Assembly: GCF_012726235.1 (NCBI RefSeq)
Contig: NZ_JAASAH010000001.1
Coordinates: 558,001-622,000, forward strand
Reading direction: 5' to 3'
DNA: 64,000 bases
DNA from: Streptomyces sp. HNM0574
GTDB lineage: Bacteria > Actinomycetota > Actinomycetes > Streptomycetales > Streptomycetaceae
Shown here: positions 53,558 to 62,559 of the stretch, piece after piece
Position numbering within the stretch: position 1 is the first letter of the stretch
How the letters are laid out: every line of letters starts with the position of its first letter
Notes under the pieces: model-generated
The model's database searches: none
What the model saw: the letters and a program-made list of their open reading frames with translations, nothing else
What the model was told of the DNA's origin: nothing
Made by a program: the position numbers and the translations under genes

Positions 53558-53932
53558 TGTGATCTCCGTCCACGGGGGCGACGGTGCCCTGCGGCATGAC
53601 TGGGGAATCCGGCGGCGCGCGGCACCGCGTCGGCGGAGACTCTACGCGCGTTGCGAATCTCACGGCAGACTGCGGTCCATATTTGTGTGATAGACCACGG
53701 CAGCCGCGTACGCAGGCGCTTTCAAGGGGTGACGACCCCGGGAGACGGGTGTACGTGCCCGCGATCGCGCACTCCGCCCAGTGTGCCCGAACCTGGCCGG
53801 AACCCTCCGGGACGCGGCGGCCGCCGGCAGTGGGGGAGGGGCGGCGCGGGCCCGTCCGGAACCCGGCGCGTACCCGGGTGCGAACGCAAACGGCCACTGC
53901 CGGTGCGGACGGCAGCGGCAGTGGCGTTGGGT
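53558..53932. other. Long 5' region of the NCS1 permease gene
   Basis: No gene is seen here. A moderately AT-rich patch (53670-53700, with ATATTTGTGTGATAGACC) is the best candidate for the permease promoter. The rest is GC-rich sequence without a recognised riboswitch fold; I could not fold it. Confidence 0.35.
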
Positions 53933-53964
53933 GGTGGGGTGGACGGTGCACCGTCCACCCCACC
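53933..53964. terminator. Perfect 32-base palindrome after the racemase gene
   Basis: GGTGGGGTGGACGGTG followed at once by its reverse complement, with no loop bases. It lies 61 bases past the leftward racemase stop and probably ends that transcript; a protein-binding role is possible. Confidence 0.55.
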
Positions 53965-54024
53965 GTCACCCCGGGAACCGGCTCCGGGCCCGGGTCGCGG
54001 GGTGAGTTCCTGGTGCGGAGCGGA

Positions 54025-54750
54025 TCAGCTCGCGCGCGGGGGCCAGTTGGCGAAGGCCTTGGCCCGCGGCGGCGCGTACGTGCGGACCTTGGACGTGGTC
54101 AGCCCGAGCCGCACCAGGGACTCGGCGACCGTCACCGCGGCCGTCACCCCGTCGATCACCGGTACGCCGGTGCGCTCGCGGACGCGTTCGGTCAGCCCGG
54201 ACATGCCGCCGCAGCCGAGGCAGATGACCTCGGCGCGGTCGTCCTCCACGGCCCGCGCCGACTGCTCGGCGATCGCCTCGACCGCCTCCTTCGGGTCCCG
54301 CTCCAGGTCGAGCACCGCCAGGCCGCTGGCCCGCACGGAGGCGCAGCGGGCGCTCAGGCCCGCGGTGTGCAGCCGGTCCTCGATCAGCGGGACCGTCCGG
54401 TCCAGGCTCGTGACCACGGAGTACGTGCGCCCGAGGAACTGGGCCGTGCTGGCGGCGGCCTCGGTGATGTCGACGACGGGGACGTCGAGGAGTTCCTGCA
54501 GCCCCTCGCGGCCGTGCTCGCCGTAGCCGGCCTGGATGACCGCGTCGAACGGCTCCGGGTACGCCTTCACGGTCTCCATCACGGCGATGGCCGCGAGGTA
54601 GCTCTCGTAGTTCCCCTCCACGGACTCGGCGCCGAACGCCGGTGTCAGCGGGACGATTTCGGTGCCCGGCGACGCCGCACTCGCCGCCTGCTCACCGATG
54701 GCCTCGGTGATCGACGCGGTGGTGTTGACGTTGACGACCAGAATGCGCAT
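54025..54750 (-). CDS. Asp/Glu/hydantoin racemase family protein
   Basis: 241 residues. Each half of the pseudosymmetric fold has a catalytic cysteine position; CLGCGGMSGL (about residue 185) is intact. In the N-terminal half the usual GC is replaced by QAGYGEHGRE, so one of the two cysteines seems absent. NVNTTASIT and SVEGNYESYLA are typical for allantoin/hydantoin racemases. It would interconvert enantiomers of hydantoins or allantoin. It follows an NCS1 transporter by 92 bases on the same strand, which fits uptake and racemisation of a cyclic ureide. Confidence 0.8.
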   Translation of the reverse strand: MRILVVNVNTTASITEAIGEQAASAASPGTEIVPLTPAFGAESVEGNYESYLAAIAVMETVKAYPEPFDAVIQAGYGEHGREGLQELLDVPVVDITEAAASTAQFLGRTYSVVTSLDRTVPLIEDRLHTAGLSARCASVRASGLAVLDLERDPKEAVEAIAEQSARAVEDDRAEVICLGCGGMSGLTERVRERTGVPVIDGVTAAVTVAESLVRLGLTTSKVRTYAPPRAKAFANWPPRAS

Positions 54751-54842
54751 GACTCAACTTTCTGTGGTGTTCCCGTAGTTGCCGGGACTGCCGGTTCTCC
54801 GGGGGTTTCGCGGTGCTGCTGCCGGTGCCGCTTTTCCGTCGG

Positions 54843-56336
54843 TCATTCGGCGGCGACGGCGATGGATTCGCCGTCGACGTCCCGTACCTGCTTCTTCCGG
54901 TCGCCGATCACCGCGTACAGCACGGCGCCGAGGATCGCGCCGATGAACCAGGAGAATCCGGCGACGACGCTGAAAGTGGGGACCAGGGCGATGACGACGG
55001 CCGTCGCGGCGGCGGGGGCGAATGCCCACACGGCCCTCGGGTTGTATCCGCTGCGGTAGTGGTAATCGCCGTCCGGGTCCTCGGTGTAGAGGTCGGGGAC
55101 ATTGACCCTGGCCTTCCGCAGCAGCCAGTAGTCGGCCATGATCACGCCGAAGAGCGGGCCGAGCAGGGCACCGAGCCCGCCGAGGAAGTAGTTCACCACG
55201 ACCGGGCTGTTGTAGAGATTCCAGGGAAGAATGACGAGCCCGATCACGGCGCTCACGATCCCGGCCCGGCGGAAATTCAGCTTCTGCGGGAAGAGGTTCA
55301 CCAGGGTGTAGATCGGCGCCACGAAGTTGGCGAGCAGATTCACCGCGACGGTCAGCGCGATCAGCGCCAGCGAGGCCAGGGCCAGCAGGAACATGTTCGG
55401 GATCGTCTGCACGATGTCCGTCGGGCTGGTGATGACCTTCCCGTTGAGCTTGAACTGCGCGCCGCTGAGGACGACCACGATGCCCGCGAAGAAGAGCATG
55501 TTGACGGGGATGCCGATCACGTTTCCGCGCACGATCGACGCGCGGCTCTTCGCGGAGCGGGTGAAGTCGCAGAAGTTCAGCACGAACGTTCCGTAGATCA
55601 CGACCCAGAGCGCGGCGCCCTGAAGGACCTGGAGCCACATCGCGCCGCCGGTGAGCGGGTCGTTGGTGGAGAAGGAGATGGAGCCGTCGGCGCGGAGGAA
55701 CATCCACACGGCCAGCGCCGTCATCGTGATGAGCGTGGTGGGCGCGGCGACGGCCATGTACTTGCGGATGACCTGCATCCCGTAGCTGACGATGAGCACC
55801 TGCACGCCCCACAGGGCGAGGAAGGTGATCCAGCCGAGCGTCGAGAGCCCCAGCACGGAATTGCCGTCGAGGGATTTCGCGCCGGGTGCCATCGCGATGA
55901 TCAGCGTGCTCAGTACGGAGGACGCGAGATAGGTCTGAATGCCGAACCAGGCGATCGCGACCAGACCACGCACCATCGCCGGTATCTGCGCGCCCTTGGT
56001 GCCGAAGGCTATCCGGCTCATCACGGGAAACGGAACGCCCGTTTTGTGCCCCATGTAGCCGGAGAGCGTCAGCAGCAGAAACAGCAGGACGGACGCCAGG
56101 AGAAAGGCGACGAGGATTCCCCATACGCTCAGCCCGAGCGCGAAGAGCCCGATCGCGAAAGCGTAGTTGCCGAGGCTGTGAACGTCATTGGCCCAGAGGG
56201 TGAAGACGTTGTACGCACCCCATCTGCGGCCCTCTTTGCGGGTCGGGGCGAGGTCGTAACTGTACAGCCGCGAACTGGCGCCGTCGGGGGTGCTGCTGGG
56301 GGTTTCCACGGGCGTAGGGTCGTGCACGGCAGTCAT
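54843..56336 (-). CDS. NCS1-family transporter (hydantoin/allantoin/uracil type)
   Basis: 497 residues and twelve helices. NDVHSLGNYAFAIGLF (helix 1, substrate-binding), GIQTYLASS and NWYN-like LPWNLYNSPVVVNYFLGGLGALLGPLFGVIMADYW (helix 10) place it with Mhp1-like NCS1 carriers. It takes up ureides or nucleobases with a cation. The ATG at 56336 has a weak GGGGCGAG upstream. It leads a two-gene operon with the racemase. No hydantoinase or carbamoylase is in the window, so the catabolic enzymes must be elsewhere. Confidence 0.88.
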   Translation of the reverse strand: MTAVHDPTPVETPSSTPDGASSRLYSYDLAPTRKEGRRWGAYNVFTLWANDVHSLGNYAFAIGLFALGLSVWGILVAFLLASVLLFLLLTLSGYMGHKTGVPFPVMSRIAFGTKGAQIPAMVRGLVAIAWFGIQTYLASSVLSTLIIAMAPGAKSLDGNSVLGLSTLGWITFLALWGVQVLIVSYGMQVIRKYMAVAAPTTLITMTALAVWMFLRADGSISFSTNDPLTGGAMWLQVLQGAALWVVIYGTFVLNFCDFTRSAKSRASIVRGNVIGIPVNMLFFAGIVVVLSGAQFKLNGKVITSPTDIVQTIPNMFLLALASLALIALTVAVNLLANFVAPIYTLVNLFPQKLNFRRAGIVSAVIGLVILPWNLYNSPVVVNYFLGGLGALLGPLFGVIMADYWLLRKARVNVPDLYTEDPDGDYHYRSGYNPRAVWAFAPAAATAVVIALVPTFSVVAGFSWFIGAILGAVLYAVIGDRKKQVRDVDGESIAVAAE

Positions 56337-56477
56337 AAACTCGCCCCATGTTTCCGCTGTGTGACACGCAGTTTCCTTACTGCGGAAGATGAGGTTACGA
56401 CCGCCGGTCAGCGTGGTCAATGGGTTGAATTTCAGCGGCTGTTGTGTCTCGCAGAGCACCCGCCTCACGGTCCGCAC

Positions 56478-56518
56478 ACACCTGGGGCCCCTCCCGTCGC
56501 AGGAGGGGCCCCAGGTGT
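56478..56518. terminator. Terminator hairpin after the P450 gene
   Basis: ACACCTGGGGCCCCTCC pairs perfectly with GGAGGGGCCCCAGGTGT across a 7-nt loop, downstream of the leftward P450 gene and upstream of the NCS1 gene. Confidence 0.75.
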
Positions 56519-56591
56519 CGCGCGCCGCCCCGAAGGGCGGCCGTCGGCCCAGGTCAGCGCCGTGGGCCGGGGTGATGCACACGCCCCGGCG

Positions 56592-57902
56592 TCAGCTCCC
56601 CGACAGGCGCAGCGGAAGCGAGGCCAGGCGCCAGAAACCGGGCACCGGCTCGCGCCGGAGCTCCCCGGGCGGTACGCCCGGCGACAGGTCCGGGTGCCGC
56701 GCGAACAGCTTGGCCAGCGCGACCTCCCCCTCCTGCCGGGCCAGGGTGGCGCCCAGACAGTAATGCATCCCGTGCCCGAAGCCCACGTGGTCCTCGGCCC
56801 TGCCCTGCGGCTGCCGCGTCACGTCCAGCCGGTCCGGCTCCGCGTAGTGCCGCGGGTCGAAGTTCGCGCCGACCAGCATCGGTTGCACCGCTTCACCTTT
56901 GCTGATGCGTACGCCGCCCAGCTCGACGTCCTCCGTCGCGTACCGCAGCTGCGTCGCGTGCACCGGGCCGCACCAGCGCATCAGCTCGTGCACCGCACGC
57001 GGCCACAGGCCCGGATCGTCCCGCAACAGCCGCAGTTGGGCGGGATGTGCCAGCAGCGCCTCCGCACCGTTGGCGATGAGGTTCGCCGTCGTCTCGTGAC
57101 CGGCCAGGACGAGGGTGAGCACCAGCGTCACCATCTCGTTGTCGCTGAGCCTGCCGCCCTCGTCGTGCGCCTGGACGAGCGCGCTGACCAGGTCGTCCGC
57201 CGGCGAGGAGCGCCGCTCGGCGATCAGCTCGTGGATGTGCTCCACCATCGCCGGAACCGCCGTCCCGATCCGGTCCGGACGCATCGAGACCAGATCGCCG
57301 CTCCACTCCCGCCACCGCGGCCGCACCGCCTCGGGAATGCCCACCAGTTCACAGATCACGGTGACCGGCAGCGGGTACGCGTACCGCTCCACCAGATCCA
57401 CCACACCGTCCTCGGCCTGCTCCGGCAGCCCGTCGAGCAGCTCGTCCGCGATCTGCTCGACGCGCGGCCGCAGGTCCAGCATCCGGCGGGCGGTGAACGC
57501 CCTGGACACCAGCCTGCGCAGCCGGGTGTGGTCCGGCGGGTCGGTGTCGAGGATCGAACCCAGCATGTACGGCCGCATGTGCTCCGGGAAGCCGAGCGTG
57601 TCCAGCAGCCGCGCGCGGGGATCGTCCCCGCCGTAACCCGGCACGGACGTCACGCTGTTCACGAACCGCTGGTCGCGCAGGACGCTGCGGACCTCCTCGA
57701 AACGCGTCACCAGCCACACCGGGGTGTCGTCCAGATACCGCCCGCGCAGCACGGGGCCCCGCTCCCGCAGCGCCCCGTACCCCGCGAACGGGTCGGCCAG
57801 CAGCTCCGGCTCCATGACGTTCGGTTCCCCGGGGTGCTTGCCGACGTGCTCGCTCAGCGCGGCGGGCGGTGCGTAGTCCCGGCCGGTGGTCTGTTCTGTC
57901 AT
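56592..57902 (-). CDS. Cytochrome P450 monooxygenase
   Basis: 436 residues. The oxygen-activation helix has AGHETT, the ExxR pair is in HELMRW, and the haem-thiolate loop is FGHGMHYCLGATLAR with Cys382. Its size and N-terminus (no membrane anchor) are those of soluble class I actinobacterial CYPs, which need a ferredoxin not encoded here. The ATG at 57902 follows AAGGAG. It lies 65 bases downstream of a tetR gene on the same strand and is likely under that repressor's control. The substrate is unknown. Confidence 0.93.
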   Translation of the reverse strand: MTEQTTGRDYAPPAALSEHVGKHPGEPNVMEPELLADPFAGYGALRERGPVLRGRYLDDTPVWLVTRFEEVRSVLRDQRFVNSVTSVPGYGGDDPRARLLDTLGFPEHMRPYMLGSILDTDPPDHTRLRRLVSRAFTARRMLDLRPRVEQIADELLDGLPEQAEDGVVDLVERYAYPLPVTVICELVGIPEAVRPRWREWSGDLVSMRPDRIGTAVPAMVEHIHELIAERRSSPADDLVSALVQAHDEGGRLSDNEMVTLVLTLVLAGHETTANLIANGAEALLAHPAQLRLLRDDPGLWPRAVHELMRWCGPVHATQLRYATEDVELGGVRISKGEAVQPMLVGANFDPRHYAEPDRLDVTRQPQGRAEDHVGFGHGMHYCLGATLARQEGEVALAKLFARHPDLSPGVPPGELRREPVPGFWRLASLPLRLSGS

Positions 57903-57967
57903 GGGTGCTCTCCTTCTGGTCCCTGGTGGACGGTGCTGCCGCGGGGGAGCGGAGAGGGCGGAGCGCG

Positions 57968-58672
57968 TCAGGCGCGTACCTGGCGGCGCAGTTCGGCGAG
58001 GCACAGCTCCTCGACATGCCCGAACAGTGCGACGACCTCCCGGGCCGCCTCGGCCATGCGCTCCGGCCGCGGCTCGGCCGAGGTCTCCAGGGCCGCGCGG
58101 AGCGTCTGTTCGAGCAGGCCGGCGCGGGTCTGCGGGTCGAACGGGGCGTCCTTCCCGAGCAGGCCCTCCGACGTGATGAAGCCCGTCGTGGTGGCCGTGC
58201 ACAGGTAGCACTGGCGGGCGACGTCCCCTTCGTCGCGCACCAGGCCGTGCCCCCGCAGCAGCGTGAAGTACCGCTCCAGGGCCCGCTGTCCCTCGCCCAT
58301 CAGCGCGGCCAGCTCCCGGTGCGCGACGTCGTTGAGCTTGCCCAGGACGTCGGCGTCGACCAGGTGCAGCGCGCGCAGCACCGGGTCCTCGACGATGTCG
58401 AGGTACGCGCCGCGCATCATCCGGCTGGGCAGCGCCTCCCGCGGGTCCCGCCGGACACGCGTCAACTGCCGCCGCTGCCCCTCCAGTTTGCGGCGCAGCA
58501 CCACGGCCAGCAGGAGCGCGTCCTTGGTGCGCCAGTGCAGATAGACGGTGCCCTTGCCGACCTTCGCGCGGCGCGCCACCTCGTCGATCGTGACGCGCCG
58601 GTACCCCCAGGCGAGCAGCAGCTCGCCCGCGGCGTCCAGAATCCGCTCCCCGCGCTCGTCCTGACCCCCCAC
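57968..58672 (-). CDS. TetR-family transcriptional regulator
   Basis: 234 residues. HTH: ERILDAAGELLLAWGYRRVTIDEVARRAKVGKGTVYLHWRTKDALL (about 9-54). The C-terminal ligand domain has two cysteines in RQCYLCTA. The GTG at 58672 opens the frame. The gene precedes the P450 gene in the same direction, an arrangement in which the regulator represses its own operon. A 25-base interrupted palindrome 26 bases upstream fits this. Confidence 0.9.
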   Translation of the reverse strand: MGGQDERGERILDAAGELLLAWGYRRVTIDEVARRAKVGKGTVYLHWRTKDALLLAVVLRRKLEGQRRQLTRVRRDPREALPSRMMRGAYLDIVEDPVLRALHLVDADVLGKLNDVAHRELAALMGEGQRALERYFTLLRGHGLVRDEGDVARQCYLCTATTTGFITSEGLLGKDAPFDPQTRAGLLEQTLRAALETSAEPRPERMAEAAREVVALFGHVEELCLAELRRQVRA

Positions 58673-58697
58673 GGGCCACCCCCTCCCCGCCCCCGTC

Positions 58698-58722
58698 GTG
58701 ACCAGATTTCGAATCCGGTCAC
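58698..58722. promoter_or_regulatory. Candidate TetR operator upstream of the tetR-P450 operon
   Basis: GTGACC-A-GATT-TCG-AATC-C-GGTCAC: 10 of 12 arm positions pair. On the coding strand a TTGACT -35-like box (58730-58725) lies directly before it, so binding would cover the promoter. Confidence 0.6.
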
Positions 58723-58828
58723 ACAGTCAAACGTAGCCGTACGCCGGCCCGGGGCGAAGACGATTTCCGGCCGAACCGGTCAACAGGTCCCGGGAACCGC
58801 GGAGTTGACCCCCTCACATCCGCAAACG

Positions 58829-58864
58829 CGCGGGAGGGGACGGCCGTCCGCCGCCCCCTCCCCG
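58829..58864 (-). terminator. Imperfect hairpin after the pyruvate carboxylase gene
   Basis: GCGGGAGGGG can pair with CCCCCTCCCCGC with one bulge, within 40 bases of the leftward stop. Confidence 0.4.
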
Positions 58865-58868
58865 CCGG

Positions 58869-61800
58869 TCACGACAGCACGATCAGCAGGTCGCCGCCCT
58901 CCACCTGGGCGATGGGGGAGATCGCGACGCGGCTGACCGTGCCCGCCACCGGGGCCGTGATCGCCGCCTCCATCTTCATCGCCTCGATCGTGCCGATGCT
59001 GTCGCCCGCCTCGACCTCCTGGCCCTCGTCCACCGCGAGCGTCACCACACCGGCGAACGGCGCGGGCAGATGCCCCGGATCGTTCCGGTCGGCCTTCTCC
59101 GCCGCCGGGACGTCGTCCGCCACGGCACGGTCCCGCACCTGCACCGGCCGGAGCTGGCCGTTGAGCAGACACATCACCGTCCGCATGCCCCGCTCGTCCG
59201 CCTCCGAGATCGCCTCCAGACCGATGAGCAACTGCACGCCCGGCGCGATCGTCACGTTGTGCTCCTCGCCGTGGTGCAGCCCGTAGAAGAACAGGTCACT
59301 GGGCAGCGGCGAGACGTCACCGTGCCGCTCGCGGTGCGCCCGGAACTCCTTCGTCGGACCCGGGAACAGCAACTCGTTGAGCACCGCACGGCGTTCGTCC
59401 GACGCCCCCGCCAGCCGCTTGCCCTCCTCCTCCGACAGCTCCGCCGCCACCGGAGGCTCCTCCCGTCCCGCCAGCGCACGGCTGCGCAGCGGCTCCGGCC
59501 AGCCGCCCGGCGGGTCACCCAGCTCACCGCGGAGGAAACCGATCACCGAACCGGGGATGTCGTACCGCCCCGGATCGGCCGCGAACTCCGCCGTCGACAC
59601 CCCGGCCCCGACCAGCGCCAGCGCCAGATCACCCACCACCTTCGAACTCGGCGTGACCTTCACCAGCCGGCCCAGCAGCCGGTCCGCCGCCGCGTAGTGC
59701 GCCTCGATCTCCTCGAACCGGTCACCCAGCCCCAGCGCGATCGCCTGCTGCCGCAGATTCGACAACTGACCGCCCGGAATCTCGTGTTCGTACACCCGGC
59801 CCGTCGGCGCGGGCAGCGCCGACTCGAACGGCGCGTACACCCGCCGCACCGCCTCCCAGTACGGCTCCAGCGCACACACCGCGTCCAGATCCAGACCCGT
59901 GTCCCGCTCCGTGTGCGCGGCCGCCGCGACGATCGCGGACAGCGCCGGCTGGCTCGTCGTCCCCGCCAGCGCCGCCGACGCCCCGTCCACCGCGTCCGCG
60001 CCCGCCTCCCACGCGGCCAGATACGAGGCCAGCTGACCGCCGGGAGTGTCATGCGTGTGCAGATGCACCGGCAGATCGAAATTCCTCCGCAACGCCGTGA
60101 CCAGCTTCTTCGCCGCCGGGGCACGCAGCAGCCCCGCCATGTCCTTGATCGCCAGCACATGCGCCCCGGCCTCGGCGATCTCCTCCGCGAGCCGCAGATA
60201 GTAATCCAGCGTGTACAGCTTCTCCCGAGGGTCGGACAGATCCCCGGTGTAGCTCATCGCGACCTCGGCCACCGCCGTCCCCGTCTCCCGGACGGCGTCG
60301 ATCGCCGGACGCATCTGGTCCGTGTTGTTCAACGCGTCGAAGATCCGGAAAATGTCGACACCCGTGTCCGCGGCCTCCTGCACAAAAGCCCGCGTCACCT
60401 GCTCCGGATACGGGGTGTACCCCACCGTGTTCCGGCCCCGCAGCAGCATCTGCAGACAGATGTTCGGAATCGCCTCCCGCAGCGCCGCCAGCCGCTCCCA
60501 CGGATCCTCGTGCAGGAAACGCAAGGCCACGTCGTACGTCGCCCCGCCCCACGCCTCCACCGACAGCAACTGCGGCGTCGTCCGCGCCACATGCCCCGCG
60601 ACCTCCAGCAGATCCTTCGTCCGCATCCGCGTCGCCAGCAGCGACTGGTGCGCGTCACGGAACGTCGTCTCCGTGACGGCCAGTTGCGGCTGCTCCCGCA
60701 GCGCCGACGCGAACCCCTCCGGACCGAGCCGCAACAGCCGCTGCCGCGAACCGTCCGGCACCGCACCGGCCCCCGGCACCTCCACGCCCTTCGCGTCCGG
60801 GCCCGCACCCTCCGCCGGCCCGCCGTCGAGCCGGGGCAGCTTCTCGTGCGGAGCCAGCAGCGTGGGCCGCTCACCGTGCGGCTTGTTGACCGTCACATCC
60901 GCCAGATACTCCAGAATGCGCGTACCCCGGTCCGCCGAACCCCGCTTCGTCAGCAGCTCGGGACGCTCCTCGATGAACGACGTCGTGACCCGCCCCGCCC
61001 GGAAATCCGGCGTGTCCAGCACCGCCTGCAGAAACGGGATGTTCGTCGCCACCCCGCGGATCCGGAACTCCGTCACCGCACGCCGCGCCCGCGCCACCGC
61101 CGTCGCGAAATCCGCACCCCGGCAGGTCAGTTTCACCAGCATCGAGTCGAAATGCGCACTCACCTCGGCACCCAGATTCGTGCCACCGTCCAGCCGCACA
61201 CCCGCCCCGCCCGGCGAACGGTACGCCGTGATCCGGCCCGTGTCCGGACGGAAACCATTGGCCGGATCCTCCGTCGTGATCCGGCACTGCAAGGCCGCAC
61301 CCCGCAGCCGCACCTTCTCCTGCGACAACCCCAGATCCGCCAGCGACGCCCCGCCCGCGATCCGCAACTGCGCCTGCACCAGATCCACATCGGTGACCTC
61401 CTCCGTCACCGTGTGCTCCACCTGGATCCGCGGATTCATCTCGATGAACACGTGGTTCCCGCGCTCGTCCACGAGGAACTCCACCGTCCCCGCGCACGCG
61501 TAACCGATCTGCCGCGCGAACGCCACCGCGTCCGCACAGATCCGCTCCCGCAGCCCCGGATCCAGACCCGGCGCCGGAGCCAGCTCGATGACCTTCTGAT
61601 GCCGGCGCTGCAGACTGCAGTCCCGCTCGAACAGATGGATCACCTCACCGTGCCGGTCCGCCAGCACCTGCACCTCGATATGGCGCGGATTCACCACGGC
61701 CTGCTCCAGGAACACCGTCGGATCACCGAACGCCGACTCCGCCTCACGGGCCGCCGCCTCGATCGACTCCCGCAACAGCCCCCGCTCCGCGACCCGCCGC

Positions 61801-62303
61801 ATCCCGCGCCCGCCACCACCCGCGACCGCCTTCACGAACAGCGGGAACACCATCGACTCGGCAGCCGCCAGCAACTCCTCCACATCCGAGGACGGGGCAC
61901 TGGACGCCAGCACCGGAAGCCCCGCCTCACGCGCCGCCGCCACCGCCCGCGCCTTGTCACCCGTCAGCTCCAGCACCCGCGCGTCCGGCCCCACGAACGT
62001 GATGCCCCGCTCCGCGCAGGCCGCCGCCAGATCCGGGTTCTCCGACAGGAATCCGTACCCCGGATAGATCGCGTCGGCCCCGGAACGCACCGCCGCGTCC
62101 ACCACATCCGCCACCGACAGATACGCCCGCACCGGATGCCCCGGCTCACCGATCTGGTACGCCTCGTCCGCCTTCAGCCGGTGCGGCGACTTGCGGTCCT
62201 CGTACGGATAGACGGCGACGGTGTGCGCCCCCAGCTCGTAGGAAGCGCGGAACGCGCGGATCGCGATCTCGCCACGATTGGCGACCAAAACCTTAGAGAA
62301 CAT
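58869..62303 (-). CDS. pyc: Pyruvate carboxylase
   Basis: 1144 residues in one chain. The biotin carboxylase domain comes first (VLVANRGEIAIRAFRA; KAVAGGGGRGMR ATP-binding; EMNPRIQVEHTVTEE). The carboxyltransferase domain has TTFRDAHQSLLATRMRT (metal and pyruvate site) and THDTPGGQLASYLAA. The C-terminal biotinyl domain carries IEAMKMEA. It makes oxaloacetate from pyruvate and bicarbonate with ATP. The ATG at 62303 (MFSKVLVANRGE) follows AGGAGAAGG. Upstream in-frame residues would be unlike the family and are excluded. It stands alone. Confidence 0.95.
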   Translation of the reverse strand: MFSKVLVANRGEIAIRAFRASYELGAHTVAVYPYEDRKSPHRLKADEAYQIGEPGHPVRAYLSVADVVDAAVRSGADAIYPGYGFLSENPDLAAACAERGITFVGPDARVLELTGDKARAVAAAREAGLPVLASSAPSSDVEELLAAAESMVFPLFVKAVAGGGGRGMRRVAERGLLRESIEAAAREAESAFGDPTVFLEQAVVNPRHIEVQVLADRHGEVIHLFERDCSLQRRHQKVIELAPAPGLDPGLRERICADAVAFARQIGYACAGTVEFLVDERGNHVFIEMNPRIQVEHTVTEEVTDVDLVQAQLRIAGGASLADLGLSQEKVRLRGAALQCRITTEDPANGFRPDTGRITAYRSPGGAGVRLDGGTNLGAEVSAHFDSMLVKLTCRGADFATAVARARRAVTEFRIRGVATNIPFLQAVLDTPDFRAGRVTTSFIEERPELLTKRGSADRGTRILEYLADVTVNKPHGERPTLLAPHEKLPRLDGGPAEGAGPDAKGVEVPGAGAVPDGSRQRLLRLGPEGFASALREQPQLAVTETTFRDAHQSLLATRMRTKDLLEVAGHVARTTPQLLSVEAWGGATYDVALRFLHEDPWERLAALREAIPNICLQMLLRGRNTVGYTPYPEQVTRAFVQEAADTGVDIFRIFDALNNTDQMRPAIDAVRETGTAVAEVAMSYTGDLSDPREKLYTLDYYLRLAEEIAEAGAHVLAIKDMAGLLRAPAAKKLVTALRRNFDLPVHLHTHDTPGGQLASYLAAWEAGADAVDGASAALAGTTSQPALSAIVAAAAHTERDTGLDLDAVCALEPYWEAVRRVYAPFESALPAPTGRVYEHEIPGGQLSNLRQQAIALGLGDRFEEIEAHYAAADRLLGRLVKVTPSSKVVGDLALALVGAGVSTAEFAADPGRYDIPGSVIGFLRGELGDPPGGWPEPLRSRALAGREEPPVAAELSEEEGKRLAGASDERRAVLNELLFPGPTKEFRAHRERHGDVSPLPSDLFFYGLHHGEEHNVTIAPGVQLLIGLEAISEADERGMRTVMCLLNGQLRPVQVRDRAVADDVPAAEKADRNDPGHLPAPFAGVVTLAVDEGQEVEAGDSIGTIEAMKMEAAITAPVAGTVSRVAISPIAQVEGGDLLIVLS

Positions 62304-62559
62304 GCGGACTGCCTTCTCCTGCCGGGCCACAGGGGCCGCCTTCGTAGGACAACGGAAGTACCTCTCGTGCTCCCGCGGCCGGACACCCCGCGAAGGCGCC
62401 CGGCCGCGTGGCCACCATCGTGGGCGACAACCACCCCTCCCACCAGCCGCACCACGGCGAGACGCCGGACACATTCGCCCCGCCCCACCCCGGACGGAAG
62501 CCCCGATTCCGCCAGGAAGGCCGCGGGGAAGCGACCGACCGTCCCCGCTCGGACCAGAT

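Noticed and set aside
53933..53964. The 32-base palindrome as a mobile-element end or attachment site
   Set aside because: No transposase, integrase or flanking duplication is present; a terminator is simpler.
54813..58208. A long rightward frame across the NCS1 and P450 genes
   Set aside because: Low-complexity Arg/Glu/His translation without motifs, opposite to genes with clear families.
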